A stretch of 64,000 bases of DNA. Origin: Loripinus fragilis (taxonomy: Eukaryota > Mollusca > Bivalvia > Lucinida > Lucinidae). Positions 30,489 through 42,400 of this stretch are shown here, piece after piece. The position numbers were made by a program, and so were the translations under genes. Position 1 is the first letter of the stretch, and each line of letters begins with the position of its first letter. The stretch spans positions 54,429,672-54,493,671 of the forward strand of contig OZ026517.1 in the NCBI GenBank assembly GCA_964019695.1, in the 5' to 3' direction. The notes beneath the pieces were generated by a model. The model was given only the letters and a program-made list of their open reading frames with translations. It had not been told where the DNA came from and did not search any database.

Positions 30489-33400
30489 GTAGGTGACCCG
30501 GGTAAAATTGCAGTGCACAGTTGTAGTGTCCTATTTTCTGACCTGCAAGCTAGTGCATTGTGAATTGGGCTGCATAAATTAGAACATCTAAAAAGAAGCA
30601 AATATCATCAAACAGTCGAAATATTACTTTGGTTTTTAAGCAGCTGAGAGAAAATGAGTTCAGTAACTCTACAGGTTTATCCAGAATATGGGTTTGTCAT
30701 CCTTGTGTTTCTGGTCTCTGTATTTATGCTACAGTGGCTGGGGTTTAGAGTAGGCATTGCCAGAAAGAAGTATGAGATCAAGGTATGCATTTAGTTAGGA
30801 TACGTTTATGTCATAGAATTGCAAAACCTCTCTCTATGGGGTGCTGTGGCTCAGGGGCAAAGTGTTAGACAAGAGATGTAAGGGTCGCTGATTTAAGGCG
30901 CACAGGAGACACGGCACACTATCCTCTGCTAAGTACTGGTTCAACCCAAAAATACAGGAAAATGTCCCTGCATGACTGAACAATTGTTTCCCATGAACTT
31001 TTACAGGGCTTCCGTTAGGCGGACGTACGCCGTATATTACGTCCAAAAATCGGCTGCGTACGCCGAAATTACACATCAGAGACGTACCGCGGACTTCTGA
31101 AAATTCCTTTGTACGGCCGAAAATGGATATCGAGACGTCCTGTCTGCAGAAAAAACCCGCCCACATTTACCAGATTACGTGATTTATGTCCCGCCTTCGT
31201 GTTGGAAACTCATTTATTTTGTTTATTGACCACGCTAGGACGTCCCACTTGACTGATTTCGAGAGTTTTATTGACAGCCAGTGTCACGTGTAGGCTTCAG
31301 TCGGAAGCGTAATTATAAAAGCGTGTCATCCAACAGGTGTGAAATTTTACATCGACACATCTTGACAACGGCCTTAGAAACCATTCGCGCGAGACGGACG
31401 TCCAGTCCCTGGGTAATAAAGTGAAACGGCTAACAGCTCAATCACTATCCGTTTTGTTTGAAGTGCCGACGTGACACTTTGCACGCTTCTGAAATTACTT
31501 TTATAAACTCTACACGCCTGCGTCATAATTAATTGTGTAGATCCTGCGCATGCGATAATTTAGTACTTGAACGCTCCTTCTACACAGGCACTACACCAAC
31601 GAACATACAACATATTAAAAACAAATATTGTTTTGTTGCAATTTTTACGCTGTACAAGTACAAGCTTATAAAAAATATTTGTTACACAAAATAAGTACAA
31701 GCTTTTAAAATAAAAATTGCTACACAAATACTCTCCCAAACAAATTTATCTATCTACCCTACCCTACCCTTCCCTTTCCTTCCCTACCCTACCTAAACCG
31801 ACCCGACCCTACCCTACCTTACCCTACCCTACCCTACCCTACCTATCTATGCATTGTAAGGAACAAAGAATGATCTCATTCTGTATAAGTACAAGCTTAT
31901 AAAAATAATTGTTACACAAATAAATACTAGCTTTTAAAATAAAAATTGCTGCACAAACACCCTCCCAAACAAATCTATCTATCTACCCTACCCTACCCTA
32001 CCCTACCCTACCCTACCCTACCCTACCCTACCCTACCCTACCCTACCCTACCCTACCCTACCCTACCCTACCCTACCCTACTCTACCCTACCCTACCCTA
32101 CCCTACCCTACCCTACCCTACCCTACCCTACCCTACCCTACCTATCTTGTAAGGAACAAAGAATGATCTCTGAAATATATATCTTATTTTTCAAAGCAAG
32201 TTTGACAATCCGCCACACCGCGACAGTATCACAGAAAAAAAGTGGGACTTCCAAAAAAATTCAATTGGACTTCCGAATTTCAAGGGTCGGAAGTCTGGAC
32301 TTCCTGGATTTGAAAGTTAATGGAAGCCCTGCTTTTATATATTGTGGAACCAGCTACCAGAATCCACAATCAAGTGAATCAACCTGGAGAGGGTGGACAG
32401 CTTTAAGATAGCAATCCAACCACCAATGCCTATGTAAACCATGTTGCTGATGTATAGTTTAAATACATGTTTGGTTTTTAATTCTCACCAAGTTCGTCTG
32501 ATTTGGATCTTCTGATGCCGCACATGCACAGTTTTTTAAACCCTTGTCAAGATGTTGATCTGTATAGCAGATTTGGACAAGTATTGGATCCACATTGAAG
32601 TTGTAAACATCAACACAAACAAACAAACAAAACTAAACCTCTGCCAATGCACAAATTGACAATTTATAAGTTTGAATTAAGCCATTTGCTGATTTGTAAC
32701 CCCTGGTAAGTGCTAAGCATGCTGTTATTTTATACCAGAGAAACACCATGTACATGTAAGTGTCTTCAGAGAACACTCATGGCTGTATTAGCATGGTTAG
32801 GGGAGTCAAAAGCCAGTGGCACTGGCTTTTGATTCCCATAAATTAATTGTAGCCATGGAATGTGTGGTACATGTAGTTTTTATAGTGAATTTTGACCAGT
32901 TTCAATTTTTGACTTCTCACAAAACTAGATATCTTGTTAAGCAGATCTTATATCATGTAAACTGTTGTAGTTCCATTTATAAGTTTTGCATAAAAGTTTT
33001 CCATGCTCAATTTTGCAAAATGACCAGGAAATGCCACAATTGCAGATCAAAGATCAACTATGTCACCACGAGGAAGAGACATAGGGTGTTCACAGACAAG
33101 CAAAGACACATAATTCATACATGTAAATTTTGTAGAAGCATGGTTTCCTTCATGAATATTCATGCTAAGCTCCACCCACTTTGAATACTTATATAAATTA
33201 ACTTTCATGTTTGTACATAGAGGATAGAAATAAGCTGTCCAAATTCCAGGTCCACTGTCGTAGGATCATATCTAATACAGAGTAGACCCTGATCAGGCAG
33301 CTCTTACAAGAGCTGCCTGAACTGTGTTTGCTCTGTTTGCAATGTTCAAAGGGTTGGAAACTTCATAAACAGAGCCCATTCTCTGAAAAGGAAATCTTGA

Positions 33401-36400
33401 GGGTTTTTCCAGTTCTGTATATGGAGGCTGAAAAAATTCACCTAGCAACGGTAAGTTTTCCATTTGGTGCTTTTATGGTGTAAAATAACGAAAAAAGGAG
33501 AATGTAGTGCTATGCTCTTGTGTTTCAACTCATAAATCTAAGCTGATGTGAGCTGCAAATTATTTATGGTTCTGTCTGAATCCTTTTTGTCGTGAGGTAC
33601 ATGAAGGTTGTTTACCTCACTGTCACAACACAAACAATTCAGATAAAATGTTATTGCTCATTTCAGTATCCAAAGATGTACACAGAGCCCTATACTCATG
33701 TATTTAATTGTATCCAAAGAGCTCATCAAAACACGTAAGTATTCAACTTTCAAATTATTTACAGGGTCTTTCTATACAGAGAGTCCCTGTTATTTATAAG
33801 TAACTTTAGAAGATAATTAACCCTTTATATATACTGAAAACCACTAAACGGGTACTTTGGCGTACAGTGAAGACCCAGATGAAATGCAGCATAAAATTAA
33901 TGCTGCATTCCATCAGGGTCAGCAGTGTTTGCTAGGATTAAAGCGACCTTCAGGGACAGAAATACATCATAAATTCAGAAAAATTCTGCCTGGACCCCTT
34001 AAAGTACAAAATGGCACATACATATTGTATGAAAATGTATGGGAAGATCCATCAGAATTCAAAGGGTTAATTAATCACAAACTACATGTACTTGCTAAAT
34101 GCAAGTGTTTGCGTAATTCAAGCACCACAGTAGATTTTCTATGTTTTTGAGTTTAACTTAATAGCATTTAACTTTACTTTCATATCAGGACTGCAAGTAG
34201 GGTAGATGTTCTAAAATTTTGAACACTAGTTGCCTTCTTAAAAGGCCAAGACAAACAGGGAAGACCAAGTTCAGACTGCTTATTCTGAAGCAATGAGTGT
34301 GATCAGTGTCTTCTCTGTTTGCTATTTTGACAAGCATTTTGTGAATTCCAGCCCTGAAAACCAACATTTTAGTTGATTACAGAAAGAGAAAGGTGTTTGA
34401 AATTTTAAAACATTTGCTGTAACTGTTATCCAAGTACACAATATTCCTGGGCAGGCTCCTTAAACCAGTTCACATGTTAATATGTTAATACTTTTATTAA
34501 CCCTTTGGATACTGGAAACCCAACAACAGGTATGTTGGCAAACAGTGAAGACCTAGATGAAATGCAGCATATTGCTGCTTTTCATGATTTTCATCAGGGT
34601 CTGCACTGTTTGGGAAGATTAAAACAACCCTTGAGGACAGAAATACACCATAATTTCAGTGATTTTATTTGGCCATTTGCACACCCTTATATGGGATTCA
34701 TTCCCGATCCAAAAATGGCCTTTATTTTCCCAATGTCATGTATTTTAGCACTTATTTTCCCAATTTTAATAAAATATTTTCCAAAATGTGAAGGAAAAGG
34801 TAGCTTCCAAAAATCCCAAATAAAATCACTGAATTTAGAAAATTCTATCAATGACCCCTTAAAGTACTGTACACAATGTGCAGTCCATTACTTATTGAAT
34901 CAATATGTATGGAAGATTCCATCAGAATACAAAGGTTTAATAAATGACAACTGCCCCACTTGAATCAGTGGTTAGGAAATAATGAAATTGAAAGTTTGTG
35001 TTGCTCTGGGGTTTGAACCCACAACCCTACTTGCAGTCCATAGAAGTCAGGAAAATAATCTACCCTCTTAGGCTCTACCCATTTTGGATAAAGCTCTTTT
35101 TTCTCAGAAATTAAAGGGGAAATGCATATAAAATACATGTCATACATGTATTAATTTAAGAAATGAATTAAATTTTTGGAATGTTAAAGGAAACATGAAT
35201 ACTTTGGGTCTCTTGCAAAGTAAGTGAAGCCTGAATGGCTTCACATTAACTTTGCAAGAGACTCAAAGTATTCATGATTCCTTGCACATTCCAAAAATTG
35301 AATTTATTGCTTATATTTACATATTATTATAATTTTATAAAATATAAACAGTATTTTTAAATAAGGAATTAAAATAGTTTTGTATTTAAATTATAATCAT
35401 ATTAAGGGTTTAGTCGGAGTGTAAAAAGGAAAAGCGGAACAGCCAGCTTGAACACTGACAGCCAATGGAGCATAGAAGAGGCTTGTTTTGCACGTGCGAC
35501 TCGGGTGTGGCTCCCTGTCCATAACAACACCAGTATCACTTCTGGCGAATGAGTTTGATGTTCAAAGCGTTTTCTCGGGCAAGTGAGCTTGGCAGATGTC
35601 AATCAAATTTTGTGTGATTCATGAGGCTATGAACGGTTGCAAAAATCTAAAGATTCATTAAAGACTTGCTTTGAAAATGTAAATATAATCTTATGCCCAC
35701 AATCTGGAACAAGTAAAATTGCTATGTTCCAGATAAGAGCTAAAAAAATAATTTTTAAACATGTTTTACCTGTTATGTATTTCTAGAACAAAATATATGT
35801 TGTTGGTACTCAAAAGAACCGTTTCATTGAGACAGTTCTCTTGAGCACCCACTATGTACCAGTAAATTAATTGAATGGATAGGAAGGTTCCGTACAATGT
35901 ATTTTCATTTTAAATGTATGCCTACAAGTTTTGCTCATTATACCCCCCGCAAACTTTGTTTGTATGGGGTATACTGTTTTCACGTTGTCCGTCCGTCCGT
36001 GCGTCCGTCCGTCCGTAACGCTTTGTTTCCTTAATAACTCGAAGAGGCATAGCTGGATTTTCATCAAACCTTGCAAACATGTACATATATGCAAGACAAA
36101 TACTTTAGACAAAAAAGTAAGGGCTAGGGGCCAATTCTATTAGAGTTATTTCCCTTTGTAGTTCTAAATGGCTTTTAATATAGTGCTTTTTCCTTAATAA
36201 CTCGAAGAGTCATTGCTGGATTTTCATCAAACCTTGCAAACATGTTCATATATGCAAGACAAATACTTGAGACAAAAAAGTAAGGGCTAGGGGCCAATTC
36301 TATTAGAGTTATTTCCCTTTGTAGTTCTAAATGGCTTTTAATATAGTGCTTTGTGCTTATGCTATTATAGGCCATATACGGGCCAATCAACTCCTACCAC

Positions 36401-39400
36401 AGCTTTCGATGGAACAATTTGATACTTTTCCTATACAATGTAGACACATTGAACATATGCATGAAGGAGTTTAGTTCAGAAAAGATAATTTTTGACAAAA
36501 TGACAGCTGTGAGAACTTAGACAATTTTTCCCTAATAAGGTGTTTGTATATGTTTGTATATGCATAGACAGTGCCTTTATGGGCCGATTAACTCCTACCA
36601 CAGCTTTTTATGGAGCAATTTGATACTTTGCCTATACAATGTAGACACATTTAACATATGCATGAAGAAGTTTGGTTTAGAAAAAATATTTTTTGACAAA
36701 ATGACAGCTGTGAGAACTTAGACAATTCTCCCTAATAAGGCTTTTGTATATGCATAGATGGTGCCTTCATGGGCCGATCAACTCCTACCACAGCTTTTGA
36801 TGGAACAATTTGAGACTTTGCCTATACAATTTAAACACATTGAACATATGCATGAAGGAGTTTTGTTCAGAAAAAATAATTTTTGATGAAATGACAGCTG
36901 TGAGAACTTAGACAATTTTTCCCTTATTAGACTTTTGTATATGCATAGATGGTGCCTTCATGGCCTGATCAACTCCTACTACAGCTTTTGATGGAACAAT
37001 TTGATACTTTGCCTATACAATGCAGACACATTGAACATATGCATGAAGGAGTTTGGTTCACAAAAAATAATTTTGACAAAATGACAACTGTGAGAACTTA
37101 GACAATTATTCCCTTATATGGCTTTTGTATATGCATGGATAGTGCCTTTATGGGCTGATCAGCAATTTGATACTTTGCCTATACAATGTAGACACATTTA
37201 ACATATGCATGAAGAAGTTTGGTTTAGAAAAAATATTTTTTGACAAAATGACAGCTGTGAGAACTTAGACAATTCTCCCTAATAAGGCTTTTGTATATGC
37301 ATAGATGGTGCCTTCATGGGCCGATCAACTCCTACCACAGCTTTTGATGGAACAATTTGAGACTTTGCCTATACAATTTAAACACATTGAACATATGCAT
37401 GAAGGAGTTTTGTTCAGAAAAAATAATTTTTGATGAAATGACAGCTGTGAGAACTTAGACAATTTTTCCCTTATTAGGCTTTTGTATATGCATAGATGGT
37501 GCCTTCATGGCCTGATCAACTCCTACTACAGCTTTTGATGGAACAATTTGATACTTTGCCGATACAATGCAGACACATTGAACATATGCATGAAGGAGTT
37601 TGGTTCACAAAAAATAATTTTGACAAAATGACAACTGTGAGAACTTAGACAATTATTCCCTTATATGGCTTTTGTATATGCATGGATAGTGCCTTTATGG
37701 GCCGATCAACTCCTACTACAGCTTTTGATGGAGTAATTTGATACTTTGCGGATACAATGTAGACACATTGAACATATGCATGAAGGAGTTTATACTTTTT
37801 GTTTGCACAGATTCATACTGAAATCTTCTTTTCAAAACTAAGGTCTTCTTGTTCGAACTATAACTTGCCAAGTTTTTTCACTGACACTTACTGTGCGGGG
37901 GGTATCTAATAAGCATTGCTTATTGACTTTTTTCATTTTAACCTATGCCATTATCTCTGTTATTTTTACAGATTAGAGGCTTATCCTTTATTTCTTGTGT
38001 TGCTGATATTTGGTGGCATCCTCTACCCAGTAAGTTACCGTACTTTTGACCTCACACTGTTTTCAAGCTTGATAGATGCACTATCGGCTTAAAAATGTGT
38101 TTGATTTGTTTATAATTATTGACCCTTGTCCAGTTTAATATACTGATCTGCCACTGTGTATAAATAGAACCACACAACTGAAATAATTGGTGGTTCAGAG
38201 GGGGGTGGGACAGTAACGGGGACTCAGTCTGGAATATCACAAGTGGCAATAGGTTTCCTAGAAATTCAGGTATGGACCCCCCTCGAGAGGCCATTGGAAT
38301 TGAACACCGTGAGTCCAATTGCTTCTCAAGGGAGATCTATATTACCCTCTGTGACATACTTTGATTAAAAGTTTTCTTTTAAGAACCCCACCCCAACAAA
38401 ATATACTGGATCCGCATGGGATTCACAGGCTGCATGGATTATAGGGTAAGAATGTTAACAGCTGCCTTGTTCATATATTGACCAACACTTGTTTTTCAAA
38501 GGGTAATGGAGGAGCGCAGTGGCTCATTGTTAGGGTGCTTGACGCTACATCGAGGGGTTGTGGGTTCGAGCCTAACCAGAGGCACTACTTTGTCAGCCTG
38601 TGCCCTTGAGTAGGCTGTGTCCTTGAGCTGGACTCACTTTCCTCTGCTTAGTACTGGTTCAACCCAGGAAGACTTGTCCCAGCATGACTCAAAAATTGTT
38701 GACAGGGACATAAAGGATCATAACAAACAAATCAAAATGGTGATACATGATTTGTATATCAGAAATCAACAGGCATCTGAGGACATGCATTATGCGCTGA
38801 GTTGCCCTCATTGCTGAAAATCATGTACTCATTGCTCACATACATGTAACCAGTAAGATGAAAATAGATATCTTGCACTTGTAAAGGATAAGAATATTTT
38901 AGAATTAGCCTGGGTCGGAAATTCTTATCTAACCCATGTAAGAGGACTGTTCATGGGTTGTATTGAAACTCACATTCATGGTCATCATGTGACGTCAGTT
39001 TTAAGTCAGTGACTACATTGTGTGATATTGCATTTCAGCGTATTCAGGGACTTCTGGAAGCTTATTTTGTATATCCAGGTTCTGGGGGACATCTTGTAAA
39101 GGTTAATTATGCTATCGTCAGTATATTTATTATGTACAGTATAACATGGATTGGTCCTAATATTAATTTTGCCTTCTTATATATTCATTTTGGGAGTGCA
39201 GTAGCTCAGTGGTAGAGTGCTTGACTCGAGACCGAAGAGCCGCAGGTTCGAGTCTTACCGGCATCACTGAGCTGTGGTCCTTGAGCAAGACACATTTATC
39301 CTAGCTTAGTACTGGTTCAACCCAGGAAGACTGGTCCCTGTTTAACTGAAAGATTGTTGATGGGATGTAAAGAATCAAATCAAACAAAAATATATTCATT

Positions 39401-42400
39401 TTGCCTCCTAATATATTCATTTTGCTTCCTAATATATTCATTTTGCCTCACCTCATCTGAGTCCTCACTGTTTTACACTATCCCTTTGAATGGGCATGAA
39501 ATGATTAATAACAATAAACATGTTTAACATGAGTAATATGAGTCTCCATGGATATTTATTTTTTGAAAACAATGAGAACCACAACTAGTACCATTTCTTT
39601 TTATTCATTTCCGACCTGATTCTCTACTCTTACAGAAGCTGAGTGCAGCCTGTGGTGTCCTTTGGATTGCATCAAGAATTGTGTATGCCATGGGATATTA
39701 TAGTGGTGGTAAGTAAATGGGCTATAATAGGCCCAGGATTAAAGGCTCCAGAATTAATTTTCTTAGTTGTTTTGCTCACCTGAGCCAAAGGCTCATGGGT
39801 GAGCAAATAGTATACCAGTCACTCTGGCGTCCGTCCATCGGTCTGTCTGTCGTCCGTCATCCGTCCGTCAACATTTTCAAACATCTTCTCCTCTGAAACC
39901 ACTGGGTCAATTAAACTCAAATTTCATATGGAGACTCCTTAGGATGCGGGAACAAAAGTTTGTTCAAATGGTCCTGGTCACATGGCCAAGGTGCCGCCAT
40001 GCTCATACATGGTAAAAACCATTTAAAAATCTTCTTCTCCAGAACCAGAAGGCCAACAACCTTGAGATTTGGTATGTAGCATTGGGGCAGTTGGGTCTAC
40101 CAAGTTTGTTCAGATAATGATCCTAGGTTGACATTGACCTACATAATGTCAAGGTCAAATTTGCTTGCTATGCATTTAAATGGGAAATTTTTGAAAAGTT
40201 GATTTTTTGAATACTGTTAAAGCCAAAGTAATTATTCTTACTTGATATGTTAAAACTAATGAGACAATGGCTATAAATAAGTTTCAAAGGTCAAGGTTGA
40301 CCTTTGCCCTTTCAGCCAAGGTGGCTCATATTGTAGTCCCATCAATATATTAAAACATAGCTTTCTCACAAACCATTGGCCCAATTGAACTCAAATTTCA
40401 TGTGAAGACTCCTTATGATAGGTTAGCCAAAATTTGTACAAAATATTTTGGTCACATGACAAAGATGGCTACCATGCCCATATATGGTAAAACACTTTTA
40501 ATCTTCTCCCGTACCAGAAGGCCTGTGACCTTGGGACTTGGTATGTAGCTTTGGGGATGTGAGACCTACCAAGCTTGTGCAAATGATGATACGAAGTTGA
40601 TCTTGACCTACTTAAGGTCAAGTTTGCTTCCTAATGCATTTAAATGGGAATTTTTTTTAAAAGTTGATTTTTTGAATACTGTGAAAGCCAAAGTCATAAT
40701 TCTCACTTGATATGTTAAACCTAGTTAGACAATGGCAATCGATATGTTTCAAAGGTCAAGGTGACCATTGACCTTTCTGCCAAAGTCCCTTATAAAATAT
40801 TGGAGACCCTTCAATATGTTTAAACATATTTTTTCAGTAACAATTAGGCCAATTGAACTCAAATTTCTTAGGAAGTCTTCTTAAGATAGGTTAGCCAACA
40901 TTTATACAAATTGTTCTGGTCACATGACCAAGAAGGCCACCATGCCCATATATGGTAAAACCCTTGAAATATCTTCTTCTCTGGAACCAAAATGCCAATG
41001 GCCTTGGGACTTGGTATATAGCATTGGCGATGTGGGCCCTACCAGGTTTGCACCAATGAATATTCTGGGTTGACCTTGACCTGCTCTATGGCAGGTCACA
41101 TTTGATTTCTAATGCATTTTTATGGGAAAAATCTTGAAATGTTCATTTTCTATAACTGTTTAAGCCGAAATCATAATACTTGCAAGAAATTTTAAACCTA
41201 ATGAGACAATGGTTATATATATATGAGTACCAAATGTCAAGCTAACCTGTGATCTTTTATCCAAGGCCGATCATTTGGACTGCCACATACCTATATATCT
41301 AAACATCTTTTTCTCAGAAATCACAGGGTTGTTTGATGGAGTATTCATATAGATTTTTTAAGTCACTTGACCAAGATGGCTGCAACCCCCATATATGGTA
41401 AAACAAAATATGTTTTACTTTAAGCTGTAGTTGACCTTGACTTATTTTAACATTATTAAAGAGGTAAGGTGAGCACCTCAGGTCCTTCAGGTCTTCTAGT
41501 TATAATGGATTGCATGGAAAACTGTGTGGATCATGATCAGCTGGCTTCATCAGAAGCCAGCTGATTTGGATCTACATTGTTTTAAAAAAATATATATCCT
41601 GGTGAAGCAGGACAAGGGATTAATTAATCTACATGCATTTATCTGTTCCGAGTTCAAGTACCCCGGTATTTAAGTTACTATTCATACTTGATGTTTAATA
41701 CAATGATGATATACCCAGACTGCTCCAGATTCTTCTGCTTATTTAAGTCAAAAAGGGAGGAAAACAATATGGATTTCCTACTTTTGTTTGAACACAAAGT
41801 CATGTGTGTGTAATGGTCTCCTGTGTTAAATTTGTTAAAACTTTCTTTACGCATGAACATACTAACAAACAATACACCAAAGAGACGACAGTAAAACTCG
41901 CGGAATAGTCTAAATATCAAGTTAACAACCACCAGCTACATATCACAGCAAAGCTGAGAGTCTGAAAATCATTGGGTAATATAAGGCCAAAATAAAAAAT
42001 ACTTGTGTTTAGGGAAGCCCAGACTAAACCTATAATTTTCTTCAGGTCTTCAGAAAAATATATAATTTTATGCATTTTGAAAGGCGAAATGCTTTTCAAA
42101 ATGCACAAAATTATATTTTTTCCAGATGAAAGAATAATTGAAAATAAATATGTGTGCCTAACCTACTTAAAATGTTCAGACTCGTTACCAGAAACACACT
42201 TATTTGGCCTAAGAGGCATATATAATCTTCAAAAGAATGACATAGACTGTCTGATAGACAGTCATGTACCTTAACAATATTGATGTCATGTATAGTTGAA
42301 AATTCATCTTTTGTCATAAAACAATGGATTTTAAGCATGAAACAACATGAACATTACCAAGTTTCCACTCTAGGATTGAATTTCTATATTCTGCTTGATA

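Larger units (their letters stand above)
33735..37971. other. MGST3 intron 2, repeat-filled
   Basis: Holds two dispersed repeats (33819-34072, 34498-34942), a long fold-back (35166-35304) and a tandem-repeat element (35939-37906). 35305-35938 holds nothing recognised. Confidence 0.8.
38030..39635. other. MGST3 intron 3 with two SINEs
   Basis: Contains SINEs at 38515-38770 and 39190-39395. The open frames in it (38052-38318 on the reverse strand, 38617-38817, 39009-39215) have no recognisable product. Confidence 0.7.

Noticed and set aside
31985..32142. Interstitial telomere repeat
   Set aside because: The unit is the pentamer CCCTA, not the hexamer CCCTAA used by molluscs.
31717..32152. Forward frames with TLPYP repeats
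   Set aside because: Translation of the (CCCTA)n array.
34505..34963. 152-residue + strand frame
   Set aside because: Coincides with a dispersed repeat present in other copies with broken frames.
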